The notes under the pieces are model-generated. The model ran no database searches. It was not told the DNA's origin and worked only from the letters and a program-made list of their open reading frames with translations. The translations under genes and the position numbers were made by a program. DNA of 64,000 nt from Dehalococcoidia bacterium (GTDB lineage: Bacteria; Chloroflexota; Dehalococcoidia; UBA2979), in NCBI GenBank assembly GCA_023228825.1, contig JALOAL010000001.1, positions 255,949-319,948 on the forward strand. Direction: 5' to 3'. Positions within the stretch are counted from its first letter, which is position 1; each line of letters starts with the position of its first letter. This document shows, one piece after another, positions 34,738 to 43,093 of the stretch.

Positions 34738-35001
34738 TCAGGCGGCGACGATGTCGCCGTCCGCGGAGCGGCTGGGGTCCGGCGTCCCGGCGCCCAGTTC
34801 CTGCGCCAGGTACTGCACCGCCGCCGCCAGGTAGCCGTGGCAGTCCAGGCAGATCGTCATCACCTGCAAGCCCGCCGGCCGCGCCTGGATGCGCCAGCGC
34901 TGCTGCACGAGGAAGACCACCTCTCCTGCTCGCAGAGTGAGGCGCACCACCTCGGCCTGCAGGGGGCCTGTGCACAGGTCGCACGCGCGCGAGGTGATCA
35001 T
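34738..35001 (-). CDS. Small CxxC/CxxC zinc-ribbon-like protein B in chemotaxis cluster
   Basis: 87 residues starting at ATG 35001, which overlaps the stop of the upstream small gene by 4 bases (ATGA). Two Cys pairs, RACDLC near the start and MTICLDC about 52 residues later, suggest one zinc site. The segment between is beta-like (VVRLTLRAGEVVFLVQQRW) and the segment after is helical (YLAAAVQYLAQEL). The pattern parallels the neighbour at 34998-35261, so the pair look like diverged duplicates. No family recognised. The location between cheR and the MCP suggests, but does not show, a role in chemosensing. Confidence 0.72.
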   Translation of the reverse strand: MITSRACDLCTGPLQAEVVRLTLRAGEVVFLVQQRWRIQARPAGLQVMTICLDCHGYLAAAVQYLAQELGAGTPDPSRSADGDIVAA

Positions 35002-35261
35002 GCCGCCGCCTCCTGGCCTGCCTGCGCGTCGCCGTCTCCGGCCTGTGGTTGCTGCGTCTCCCGACGCAGCGCAGCCACGGCGCGGGTGAAGTAGTCCCAG
35101 CAGCGGGCGCACAGCAGGTATTCCTCCGCCTGCTTGCCCTGCACGAAGCGCGTCTCCATGTTCTCGCCCAGCAGGACGGCGCCCAGCGCCAGTTCCACCT
35201 CGAACACCTCGCGCCGGTCCAGGGTGGACCGGCAGACATCGCACTGGAAGAGCATCGCCAT
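34998..35261 (-). CDS. Small CxxC/CxxC zinc-ribbon-like protein A in chemotaxis cluster
   Basis: 87 residues from ATG 35261 (MAMLFQCDVC), with GAGGA upstream; a GTG start at 35333 would add 24 Ala/Pro-rich residues and is less likely. CDVC near residue 7 and CARC near residue 50 form two Cys pairs around a predicted beta segment (VFEVELALGAVLLGENM), followed by a helix (YFTRAVAALRRE) and a Gln/Ala-rich tail. Its order of elements matches the downstream 87-residue protein. It lies 87 bases after the MCP stop on the same strand, so all three may be co-transcribed. Function unknown. Confidence 0.72.
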   Translation of the reverse strand: MAMLFQCDVCRSTLDRREVFEVELALGAVLLGENMETRFVQGKQAEEYLLCARCWDYFTRAVAALRRETQQPQAGDGDAQAGQEAAA

Positions 35262-35348
35262 GTCGTGATCCTCGGTCGCCGGGGCGGGATCGGTAGCCGG
35301 TGGGGCCGAGGACGCGCGCGCCCCCGGCCCCACCGAATGCCGCCGGGC

Positions 35349-38180
35349 CTATGCCGCCAGCCGCTCCTCCGCCTCGGCGCTCGGAGCGTCCGAGGTCAGA
35401 CGGAAGCGCTGGATGAGCGCATGCAGGGCGTCTGCCATGGCGCCCAGTTCCTGGGTGGAGGCGGAGATCTCCTCCACCTGCGCGGACATCTCCTGCACGG
35501 AGGCGGACGTCTCCTCCGCCGAAGCGGAGTTCTCCTCCGCGATCGCGGCGATGGAGGCGGCGGAGTCGTTCACCGTCTGCGTCACCTCGCGCATGGCCTC
35601 GGCCGCGGCCTGGTTCTGGCTCGCGATGCTGCTCACCTGTTCCAGGCGCTCGGACATGCGGTCCCCGCTGGTGCGGAGCAAGTCGGCACGCTCGGAGATG
35701 GTGCGCACGCGGCCGGTCACGTCCCCCACGGACTGCAGGATGCGCCCGAGCGCCTCGCCGGCCTCCGCGGCCGCGGTCATGCCGCGATCCATCTGGTGCG
35801 CGCCGTCCTCCATGGCCTGCCCGGCGGCGCCCACGCCCGCCTGCACGAACCCGATCAACTCCTCGATGTCCTTGGTGGCGGCGGCCACGCGGCCGGCCAG
35901 GACGCGGACTTCGTCCGCCACCACGGCGAAGCCGCGGCCCTGGTCGCCCGCACGGGCGGCCTCGATGGCGGCGTTCAGCGCCAGGAGGTTCGTCTGCGCC
36001 GCGATGTCGTCGATGACGGCGACGATCTTGCCGATCTCGCCGGAGCGGGCGCCGAGTTCGGTGACCGTGGCGCCCGCGGAGTCCATCGACTCCTTGATGT
36101 GGGCGATGCGCTCGATGGTGCGGTTCACGCGCTCGGCGCCGTCACGGGCGACCTCGCCGGCGGACTCCGCCGCCTCCTTCACGGAGAGCGAGTCCTCCGA
36201 GACCACCTTCGCGCCCTCGATCACGTCGTTGCCCAGGCTGGAGGCCTCGTCCACGGCGCTGCGCTGCTGGAGGGCGCCACCCTCCACCTGCGCCACGGCG
36301 GCAGCGAGTTCACGCATGCCCTCCGCCACTTCCTCGGCGCCGCGCGCCTGCTGGGCCGTGCCGGCGGCCACCTGCTCCGAGGCGCGCGAGACGTCCTGGG
36401 TGGCGCGGGCCGACTCGTCCGCCACGCGCACCAGTTCCGCCTTCGCGAGGGCCAGGGCCTCCGCCGTGCTGGCGGCGTCCGAGATCGCCGCGCGGATGGA
36501 CTCCGCCATGGTGCGCAGGGCGTGGCCCAGGGCGTCGCGCGGGCCGACGGGTTCCACTTCGACCGTCAGGTCGCCCTCGGAGATGAGGTGTGCCGCCTCC
36601 ACGGCGCGCTGCAGGTACTCCTGCATGCGCACGAAGGCGTTGCCCAGTGCGTCCGCCTCGCTATGCGGGGTGAGGTGTCCGGTGACGTCGCCCTCGGCAA
36701 TGTCGTCCGCAACGCCGGCCATTTCCGTCAGGTAGGCCACCATCTCCCGCATGGAGCCGGCCAGGTCGCCGATCTCGTCGCTGGAGTGCCCGGTGACCTC
36801 CTGCGCCACGTCACCGGCCGCGATGTTGTGTGCGGCGCGCGTGACGGCGGTGATGGGGGCCAGCGTGCGGTTCAGCCAGACCGTGAACACGGCGCCCAGC
36901 AGCACCGCCACCGCGCCCGCCCCGATCACCAGCGTGCGGGTGCCCGAGGTGATGTCCAGCAAGGTCTGGTAGCGCTCTGTCTTCAGCGCCAGTCCCGCCA
37001 CCAGCGCCTCCGCGCTCGCCGCGTCGATGCGGTCGATGGATGCGTCGAACGCGACGCGGGCGGCGGCAATGTCCGCCTGCACGTTCACGTAGGCCACGAA
37101 GGCGCCGTAGTACTGGTCCGCCGTGTCCAGCGCACGCGCCTTCTCCGTGGGGGAGAGGTCCATGGCGCGGATGTGCCCCTTCAGGCGGTCCACCTCTGCC
37201 CTCATCGCCCCCTCCAGCGAGGGGTTGCGGGTGGCGCTGAACTCGCGCTGGATGGCCATGGCGCGCAGGTAGGAGGTCTCCGCCACACTGTAGGCCTGCG
37301 CGCCTGTGAGCAGTGTGAGCGCCTCCGTGGCGGCGCGCAGGCTCTCCACGGACGCGGCCACCTCGCCCTCCGGCAGCGCCTCAAGCGCTTCCGAAGGTTC
37401 GGCGGTGAGGCCGCGCACGGCGCCGTCCGCCAGCGCGGCGTGGGCCGCGGCGTCCGCGGCCGTGTTGCGGGTGAAGACCTGTGTGAACTTCGCTTCCGAG
37501 CCCCGCAACAGCGACGCGGCGCCCGCCGTTTCGTCGCCGTGCAGGCGTAGCGCGTCTTCCAGAGTTCGGTACGCCGTGGCCAGCACCACGGTCTCCGCCT
37601 TGATGTCGCTGAAGAACGCGCGGTCCGCCTCGCTGATGGGGAGGGCCATGGCGCGGTCCGCGTTCTCGTTGATCTGGCCCACCACGCGGTCGAACCAGTC
37701 ACGGTGGAGGTCCAGCGCAGCCTGGCCGGAGATGTTGAACTCCTCCACCACCGTGACTTGCAGGGTGGCTAGTTCACGCTGGTACAGGCGCAACTCCGTG
37801 GCGATCTGCGCAACCTCCGCGCCGACCTCCACGGACCCGCGCGCCGCATCTTCGCTCTGGCCCTGCGCCACCAGCGCCACACCGGCGACCGCCAGCGTAA
37901 GGGTGGCCGTGACGGCCGAGACGGCGATCAACTTGCGGCGCACCGTGAAGCGGAGGCCGCGCCCGGTGGGGCTCGGCTCTGGCACGGCGGGGCCTGCGGC
38001 GCTCGCCCGCGGCGGCGGCGCGATATGGCGCACGGCCGTATCGATCGCTTCCGGAGGCGCCGGCGCCGGCGTGGGGGCCGGTGCTGGCGTCTCCGGCGTT
38101 TCTGGGCGCGCCTCGGACTTACCGAGGCGCGGCAGCCTTGCCCTGATCGCCCGCAGACTGGGCATACGTGGGATGGACAT
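35349..38180 (-). CDS. Methyl-accepting chemotaxis protein with long cytoplasmic N-terminus
   Basis: 943 residues. An Ala/Pro/Arg-rich N-terminal extension of about 83 residues precedes TM1 (about 84-106, [20 protein letters not shown]). A mostly helical extracytoplasmic sensor of about 300 residues follows, then TM2 (around [20 protein letters not shown]), HAMP ([19 protein letters not shown]), a second HAMP-like stretch and the signalling hairpin. The hairpin tip is [20 protein letters not shown] with [17 protein letters not shown]. Methylation-type helices carry many Glu/Gln/Ala-Ser heptads ([20 protein letters not shown]). There is no C-terminal pentapeptide tether for CheR. It feeds the CheA complex encoded opposite. 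The ligand is unknown. Confidence 0.94.
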   Translation of the reverse strand: MSIPRMPSLRAIRARLPRLGKSEARPETPETPAPAPTPAPAPPEAIDTAVRHIAPPPRASAAGPAVPEPSPTGRGLRFTVRRKLIAVSAVTATLTLAVAGVALVAQGQSEDAARGSVEVGAEVAQIATELRLYQRELATLQVTVVEEFNISGQAALDLHRDWFDRVVGQINENADRAMALPISEADRAFFSDIKAETVVLATAYRTLEDALRLHGDETAGAASLLRGSEAKFTQVFTRNTAADAAAHAALADGAVRGLTAEPSEALEALPEGEVAASVESLRAATEALTLLTGAQAYSVAETSYLRAMAIQREFSATRNPSLEGAMRAEVDRLKGHIRAMDLSPTEKARALDTADQYYGAFVAYVNVQADIAAARVAFDASIDRIDAASAEALVAGLALKTERYQTLLDITSGTRTLVIGAGAVAVLLGAVFTVWLNRTLAPITAVTRAAHNIAAGDVAQEVTGHSSDEIGDLAGSMREMVAYLTEMAGVADDIAEGDVTGHLTPHSEADALGNAFVRMQEYLQRAVEAAHLISEGDLTVEVEPVGPRDALGHALRTMAESIRAAISDAASTAEALALAKAELVRVADESARATQDVSRASEQVAAGTAQQARGAEEVAEGMRELAAAVAQVEGGALQQRSAVDEASSLGNDVIEGAKVVSEDSLSVKEAAESAGEVARDGAERVNRTIERIAHIKESMDSAGATVTELGARSGEIGKIVAVIDDIAAQTNLLALNAAIEAARAGDQGRGFAVVADEVRVLAGRVAAATKDIEELIGFVQAGVGAAGQAMEDGAHQMDRGMTAAAEAGEALGRILQSVGDVTGRVRTISERADLLRTSGDRMSERLEQVSSIASQNQAAAEAMREVTQTVNDSAASIAAIAEENSASAEETSASVQEMSAQVEEISASTQELGAMADALHALIQRFRLTSDAPSAEAEERLAA

Positions 38181-38442
38181 TCCTGGTTCCTTCCGCCCCG
38201 GCGCCGATCCCTGGCGCCCTCGTTCAACCTTCGGCAGGGAAGGCGCCGCTCGCCTGCGCGATCAGGAGGCAGGAGGCGTTTGACGGACAGTCGACAGGAT
38301 TCTGAACGAACTACGCGCAGTTTCCGGTGGACAGCCCCTCGTACCTGGCTCTACGGGGCGCGCTCACGATGCGGGGCCGAGGGCTATACGAAGCCGTGAT
38401 CCTGCCGACGATTGTCATAGGAACACGGAGGAGCCCCAGCGC

Positions 38443-38463
38443 ATGACGGCGACGGCGGGATGA
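38443..38463 (+). CDS. Possible six-residue leader ORF upstream of the wHTH gene
   Basis: ATG at 38443 with CGGAGGAG about 10 bases upstream encodes MTATAG and stops at a TGA that overlaps the ATG of the next gene (ATGA). The strong RBS belongs to this mini-ORF rather than to the regulator, so it may couple translation of the regulator. A sequencing frameshift joining the two is the alternative. Confidence 0.25.
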   Translation: MTATAG

Positions 38464-39158
38464 CCACCTACGGCCTGGACGAGGAACCCCTGCGCGGCTA
38501 CGTGGCCGGCACCGGCCCGCTCGCGAGGCGCGCCCGACGCATGTTGCGCGAGATCGGCTGGAAGGCCTCGTCCGGCCGCTCGCTCGGGCCGGGGGCGATG
38601 CCCGGAGGGCAGGGGATCGACCTCTTCCTGACGACGGAGATCGCCACCGACGCCGCGCACCAGCACGCCCTGTCGTGGGCGGCGCTGGACGGCGTGGCCG
38701 TGGTGGGCCTGGCGGAGCGAGGTGACCCCGGGCGGCTGCTCTTCTTCGACGCCGGCGCGGACGACGTCTGGGACGCCGACCTGCCGGCCGAGGAGGCGCA
38801 GTATCGCCTGGCCGCCCTCATGCGGCGGATGGGGCGCCGCCGTCCCGTGACACTCTCGGACGGCGCGCGCTCGCTCACGGTCACGCGCGCCACGGCGATG
38901 GTGGACGGCCGGCCGCTCACCACCACGCCCATCCGCCACCGCCTGCTGTACGTGCTGGCGGATCACGCGCCGCACCCGGTCCAGAACCACGACCTGGCGC
39001 GGCTGGTCTGGGGACACCGCCACGTGGAGGACGCCGGCTTCGTGCACACGCAGGTCTCTCGTCTGCGACGGGAACTGGCCGCCGCCGGCCTTGGCGATGC
39101 GATCACGACGTGCTGGGGCATCGGCTACACGATCAGCGCGGCATTCGCTCGTTCCTGA
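38460..39158 (+). CDS. Winged-helix (OmpR/PhoB-type) regulator with degenerate receiver
   Basis: 232 residues. The C-terminal domain (about 135-230) is an OmpR-type winged helix: TTTPIRHRLLYVLADHA, ARLVWGH, VHTQVSRLRRELAAAG and WGIGYTIS. The N-terminal 120 residues have the spacing of a receiver (LLFFDAGADDVWDADLPAEEAQYRLAALMRR resembles the alpha4-beta5 end) but no acidic pocket or phospho-acceptor Asp at the expected place, so it is probably phosphorylation-independent. ATG at 38460 has only a weak RBS and overlaps a mini-ORF. Divergent from the MCP across 279 bases, hence a candidate regulator of that gene. Confidence 0.75.
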   Translation: MTTYGLDEEPLRGYVAGTGPLARRARRMLREIGWKASSGRSLGPGAMPGGQGIDLFLTTEIATDAAHQHALSWAALDGVAVVGLAERGDPGRLLFFDAGADDVWDADLPAEEAQYRLAALMRRMGRRRPVTLSDGARSLTVTRATAMVDGRPLTTTPIRHRLLYVLADHAPHPVQNHDLARLVWGHRHVEDAGFVHTQVSRLRRELAAAGLGDAITTCWGIGYTISAAFARS

Positions 39159-39257
39159 CGTTTTACCCTCGTGCCGCGGGTGGTCATAGCAGTGCGATAG
39201 CAGCGCCACCCGCATCACGCCTCCGATACGCCTCCGTCCGTAGGGTGATCCCACACT

Positions 39258-39279
39258 CCGGGCGCTCCGTTGCGCCCGG
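39258..39279 (+). promoter_or_regulatory. 8-bp perfect inverted repeat in the dodecin leader
   Basis: CCGGGCGC (39258-39265) and GCGCCCGG (39272-39279) pair around a 6-base loop, just before the GGGGAGG ribosome site of the dodecin gene. It could be a terminator for the wHTH gene or a leader hairpin. Confidence 0.4.
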
Positions 39280-39300
39280 CGCAGGCGGGGAGGTGTTTCC

Positions 39301-39519
39301 GTGAGCGAAGTGGCACGGGTGACCGAGATCACTGCTCGTTCTGAGACGAGTTTCGAGGACGCGATCCAGACCGGCATTGAGCGCGCGACGCAGACGCTGC
39401 GCAACGTGAAGGGCGCCTGGGTCAAGGAGCAGAAGGTGGAGATCGAGGACGGTGGCATCGCCGCATACCAGGTGGCGATGCTGATCACGTTCGTCCTGGA
39501 TCCCGTGGAGGCCTCTTGA
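39301..39519 (+). CDS. Dodecin family flavin-binding protein
   Basis: 72 residues. Matches the whole dodecin core: RVTEITARSETSFEDAIQTG, TLRNVKGAWVKEQKVEI and IAAYQVAMLITFVLD. Dodecins form hollow 12-mers that sequester flavins; the Trp in GAWVKEQ and the Gln in YQV are the flavin-stacking and contact residues. GTG at 39301 follows a GGGGAGG box. The stop (TGA) shares one base with the next gene's ATG (TGATG), so a 110-residue partner is translationally coupled. Confidence 0.92.
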   Translation: MSEVARVTEITARSETSFEDAIQTGIERATQTLRNVKGAWVKEQKVEIEDGGIAAYQVAMLITFVLDPVEAS

Positions 39520-39851
39520 TGGCCGTCGCGAACTGGGGCACCGCGCGCCGTTCCCCGCCCAGTGCGCGTGAGCGCCTGATGACGCTGCTGGACCTGTTCT
39601 CCGAGTTGCGCCTGGAAGCCCGCATCGCCGGATCGCGCGACGAACTGGCGGAGTTGCACCGGCGTGCGGGGTACCTGGTGGGCCTCGCCACAGTGGTCGC
39701 GCTGCAACCGGGCGAGCAATGGGTCGACCCGGCCGCGCTGCCCACCGTGGCCAACCGCGAGTTCGCACGCACGGTGGACACGCTGAACCGCCGCGGGCGC
39801 GAGATCGGCATTGCCCTGAACCTCGCGCCGCGCTGGAACGGCGAACGCTAG
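39519..39851 (+). CDS. Hypothetical protein coupled to dodecin
   Basis: 110 residues starting at ATG 39519, which overlaps the dodecin stop (TGATG). Predicted soluble and largely helical: a basic N-terminus (NWGTARRSPPSARERLM), a helix rich in Leu/Arg (LLDLFSELRLEARIAG), then HRRAGYLVGLATVVALQPG and NREFARTVDTLNRRGREIG. No membrane segments, Cys pairs or known motifs recognised. The tight coupling suggests a function connected with flavin storage, but nothing in the sequence shows it. Confidence 0.65.
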   Translation: MAVANWGTARRSPPSARERLMTLLDLFSELRLEARIAGSRDELAELHRRAGYLVGLATVVALQPGEQWVDPAALPTVANREFARTVDTLNRRGREIGIALNLAPRWNGER

Positions 39852-39882
39852 CCCCCACCTGGCCCGAGGGCTCACCCAGGGC

Positions 39883-41004
39883 TCAGGCCGGACCTCGCAC
39901 CACCGGTAGCGCGAGCGGTGCGTTCACGTGCGAGGGTTGCGTGCCCTGAACCAGTTCGAGCGCCGCCGCCACCACCTGCTCCGGGCGCACCTGTCGCAGG
40001 CAGTCGTGGTGGCCCTGCGGACAGACGCTCGCCTCGCAGTTGCGGCACGGCACGTCGTGGAACAACACGCGATGCGGGACGGACCACGGGGTGTGCTGCG
40101 GGTTGGTGAGCGCGTAGAGGTCCACCACCGGCGTCCCGGTCGCTGCGGCGATGTGCGCCGGCAGGCTGTTGTTGCAGATCAGCATGGGCGCCGCCTCGAT
40201 CAGCGCGGCCAACTCCGGCAGTCCGAGGCGCCCGCTCACATCCAGCACTCCCGGTGCGCCTCCCGCGGCGATCCACGCGGTCATCGCCACCTCGCTCGGC
40301 CCGCCCGCGAGCACGACCTGCCATCCATGTTCGCGGGCCAGGAGGTCCACCACGCGCCGGAACGACTCCACCGGGTACCGCCGGGATGGCGCGGAGGCCC
40401 CCGGGTGGAGGACGCACCACGGCCGGCCGCGCTCAATGCGTGTCAGCATCTCGCCCACGCGTTCCGCAGCCTCGGCTGGCACACGCAGTGAGAGCCGCTC
40501 GTCCGGCGTGGTGGCGCCTGCTGTGGCCACCAGGTCCAGTTGGCGGCGGGCCTCGTGGCGGATGAAACGCTCCGGTTCGGGCTCCGGCGCCCAGTCGCTC
40601 AGCAGGCCGTACGGCTTCTCGCGGGCGTGGGCCAGGCGCAGGGGGATGCCGGCCAGCGTGCAGAGCAACGCCGCTGGATAGGGTGTCTGGCTGTAGACCG
40701 TGAAGATCACGGCCGCGTCGAAGCGCCCCACTCGGAGCGCCTCCACCATGCCGAGGTGCACGGTCGTGTCCGAGGCCGACGCGGGCTTCATCCAGGGCGC
40801 GGCATACTCCATCACTTCGTCCACCTCAGGCACGAGTCGGGCCACCGCCGCCCCGGCGGGCGAGGCGAGCAGGGTCAGGTGGCGACCGGACACGGACTCA
40901 CGGAGTGCGCGCAGGGCGGGCGTGGTCATCAGCACGTCGCCGCCGCCGTCCAGGCGTACGGCCAGGATGCGCTGCGCCTCCTGCCAGCGGGCGGCCTCGG
41001 TCAT
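39883..41004 (-). CDS. Glycosyltransferase family 9 (heptosyltransferase-like), copy 1
   Basis: 373 residues, last gene of the heptose operon. GT9 features: ILAVRLDGGGDVLMTTPALRAL at the start, VLHPGAS (donor site), VLAGGPSEV, and LICNNSLPAHIAAATGTPVVDLYALT near the C-terminus. A Cys-rich cluster CRNCEASVCPQGHHDC follows, as seen in many GT9 proteins. Predicted to add an ADP-activated heptose or related sugar to a surface glycan. ATG at 41004 overlaps the hldE stop by 4 bases. Confidence 0.88.
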   Translation of the reverse strand: MTEAARWQEAQRILAVRLDGGGDVLMTTPALRALRESVSGRHLTLLASPAGAAVARLVPEVDEVMEYAAPWMKPASASDTTVHLGMVEALRVGRFDAAVIFTVYSQTPYPAALLCTLAGIPLRLAHAREKPYGLLSDWAPEPEPERFIRHEARRQLDLVATAGATTPDERLSLRVPAEAAERVGEMLTRIERGRPWCVLHPGASAPSRRYPVESFRRVVDLLAREHGWQVVLAGGPSEVAMTAWIAAGGAPGVLDVSGRLGLPELAALIEAAPMLICNNSLPAHIAAATGTPVVDLYALTNPQHTPWSVPHRVLFHDVPCRNCEASVCPQGHHDCLRQVRPEQVVAAALELVQGTQPSHVNAPLALPVVRGPA

Positions 41005-42497
41005 GCGCCAGTGCCCGTGCCAGAGGGCACGGCCGTCCGAGGCGTCCCGCGAATCTGGTCAATCAGGCTGGTCGTGGAGTTACCCTCAACATAAGGGAGC
41101 AGGGCGACCTCGCCGCCCAGGGCGCGCACCAGTGGCGCTTCCGGGAGCGTGTCCACGGAGTAGTCGCCGCCCTTGGCGTACACGTCGGGGCCGATGAGGC
41201 GGATCAACTCCTCCGGCGTGTCGCCGATGAACTGCACCACGTGGTCCACGCTGCTCAGAGCGGCCAGCACCTGCGCGCGGCCCTCGAACGAGTTCACAGG
41301 GCGGGCCGCCCCCTTGAGGCGCCGCACGCTCTCGTCCGAGTTCACCCCCACCACCAGCACGTCGCCCAGTGCCTTGGCCTGGCTCAGGTACGTCACGTGA
41401 CCGCGATGGATGATGTCGAAGCAGCCGTTGGTGAAGACGATGCGCGCGCCCTGCTGGCGGTAGGCGTTGGTCAGCGCTCGCATCTGCTGGAGGCCCCCCA
41501 CCACCTTGTCCACGCCGAGGATCGCGGCCTCCAGTTCCTGGCCGGTGATGGTCGTGGTGCCGTCTCGTCGCACGACGACCTGTGAGGCCGCCGCCGCCAA
41601 TTCGGCCGCAGACTGCACCGCTGCTCCGGCCGCGAGGCCCATGGCGATGGTGGCGACGAAGGTGTCGCCGGCGCCGGCGGCACGGGAGTTGGGGGCGGGC
41701 TCCGCGTACGTGCGGTACCACTCGCCTCCACGTTCCAGGATCACCGCGCCCTCCGCGTCCAGCGTCACCGCCACCACCTCCGCGCCCGTGCGCTCAAACA
41801 GCCTTGATGCGCGGCGCACGACCGAGGCGGCCCGCTCGCCCGTGAGCCGGGCCGCGCCGCCCAGCAGGCGGGCCGCCTCCTCGAAGTTCGGCTTCACGCA
41901 GGTGACCCCAACGTGGCGGTAGCGCGCGAGATCCTTCGAGTCGACGACGAGCGGGCGGGGTGCGCTGCGCTGGAGGTCGGCGAGCGCGGCCACCACCCCC
42001 GGGGTGAGCAGGCCGTAGCCGTAGTCCGAGACGATCACCACGTCCGAACGCAGGTAAAGGTGACGCAGGCGCGCGATGAACGCCGCCTCCAGGTCCGGCG
42101 GCAACGGTTCCGTGCTCCCCTGGTCAAAACGCGCGAGCAGTTGCGGGCCGGCGACCACGCGCTGCTTCGTCAGCGTGGCGCGCTCGCGGCTGCGGAGAGC
42201 GTGGTCAGCGCGGATGCCCGCCTGGCCCAGGCAGGCCAGCAGCCGGTCGCCATCGTCGTCATCGCCGAAGACCGTGAGGAACGTGACGTCCGCCCCCAGC
42301 GCGCGGGCGTTGGCGGCGGCGTTGCTGGCGCCCCCGCACGCGTCCAGGCGCTCCGTCACGTCCACGATCGGTGCCGGCGCCTCGCGGCAGATGCGCGTGC
42401 TGTCGCCCAGCAGGTAGGAGTCCAGCATCGCCTCGCCCACCACCAGCACGCGCAGGGTGGGGAAGCGACCGATGATCCCGAGGAGGTCCGTGGTCAT
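41001..42497 (-). CDS. hldE: Bifunctional heptose-7-phosphate kinase / heptose-1-phosphate adenylyltransferase
   Basis: 498 residues. N-terminal ribokinase-fold kinase: VLVVGEAMLDSYLLGD, LDACGGASNAAANARALG and AGAGDTFVATIAMGLAAGA, with the catalytic Asp in GAGD. C-terminal cytidylyltransferase-fold domain (about 350-490): VFTNGCFDIIHRGHVTYL with the HxGH motif, then VVGVNSDESVRRLKG and DVYAKGGDYSVDTLPE. It makes ADP-D-glycero-D-manno-heptose from heptose 7-phosphate together with GmhB. ATG at 42497 is chosen for GGAGGTGG upstream. It overlaps gmhB and the GT9 gene by 4 bases each. No HldD epimerase gene is visible in the window. Confidence 0.93.
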   Translation of the reverse strand: MTTDLLGIIGRFPTLRVLVVGEAMLDSYLLGDSTRICREAPAPIVDVTERLDACGGASNAAANARALGADVTFLTVFGDDDDGDRLLACLGQAGIRADHALRSRERATLTKQRVVAGPQLLARFDQGSTEPLPPDLEAAFIARLRHLYLRSDVVIVSDYGYGLLTPGVVAALADLQRSAPRPLVVDSKDLARYRHVGVTCVKPNFEEAARLLGGAARLTGERAASVVRRASRLFERTGAEVVAVTLDAEGAVILERGGEWYRTYAEPAPNSRAAGAGDTFVATIAMGLAAGAAVQSAAELAAAASQVVVRRDGTTTITGQELEAAILGVDKVVGGLQQMRALTNAYRQQGARIVFTNGCFDIIHRGHVTYLSQAKALGDVLVVGVNSDESVRRLKGAARPVNSFEGRAQVLAALSSVDHVVQFIGDTPEELIRLIGPDVYAKGGDYSVDTLPEAPLVRALGGEVALLPYVEGNSTTSLIDQIRGTPRTAVPSGTGTGA

Positions 42498-43093
42498 CGC
42501 GCCACCTCCACGCTCGCGGCGCGACTCGGCCTGATCGGGCCGGCACGCAGGATTACGTCGGCGGCTGCGTGCAGGTCGCGGGCGCGGTAGTGGGGCATGC
42601 GGCCGGGGGTGAGTAACCATTCACTCTCGTGGCCCACGTCCAGCAGCACCGTGCGACAGCCCGCTCGCCGGCCCGCCTCCACGTCATGGAGGATGTCCCC
42701 CACCATCCACGACTGCTCGAGCGAGATGCCGAGGTCTGCTGCGGCCCGCCGCAGCATGCCGTCTCCAGGCTTGCGGCAGTCGCACCCGATGGCGAACGGC
42801 GCGACGCGGCCCTCCGGGTGATGGGGGCAGTAGTAGGCGGCGTCCAGCGCCACGTCGTGGGGGCGCAGCAGTGCCTGGATGCGCTCGGTGACCGCCTCCA
42901 GCACCGGCTCCTCGAAGTACCCGCGCGCGACGCCCGACTGGTTGGAGACGAGCACCAGGCGGAATCCCTGCCGCACGAGGCGTGCGAGGGCTGGTCCTGC
43001 GCCCTCGGACAGGCGAACCGCCGCGGGATCCACGTTGTAGGGCACGTCCTCCACCAGCGTGCCGTCCTTGTCGAGGAAGACGGCGGCGTTCAT
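42494..43093 (-). CDS. gmhB: D-glycero-manno-heptose 1,7-bisphosphate 7-phosphatase
   Basis: 199 residues of the HAD family. FLDKDGTLVED carries the nucleophile and acid Asp, LVSNQSGVARGYF the Thr/Ser motif, and CPHHPEGRVAPFAIGCDCRKPGDGM the zinc loop and Lys that distinguish GmhB and histidinol phosphatase. It removes the 7-phosphate between the two HldE steps. ATG at 43093 overlaps the stop of the GT4-GmhA gene by 4 bases; a frame open 36 codons upstream lies inside that gene. Confidence 0.92.
   Translation of the reverse strand: MNAAVFLDKDGTLVEDVPYNVDPAAVRLSEGAGPALARLVRQGFRLVLVSNQSGVARGYFEEPVLEAVTERIQALLRPHDVALDAAYYCPHHPEGRVAPFAIGCDCRKPGDGMLRRAAADLGISLEQSWMVGDILHDVEAGRRAGCRTVLLDVGHESEWLLTPGRMPHYRARDLHAAADVILRAGPIRPSRAASVEVAR

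Noticed and set aside
35262..35333. Upstream GTG start giving the small Cys protein A 24 more residues
   Set aside because: The extra stretch is Ala/Pro low complexity, whereas ATG 35261 has a nearby GAGGA and begins at the conserved CDVC segment.
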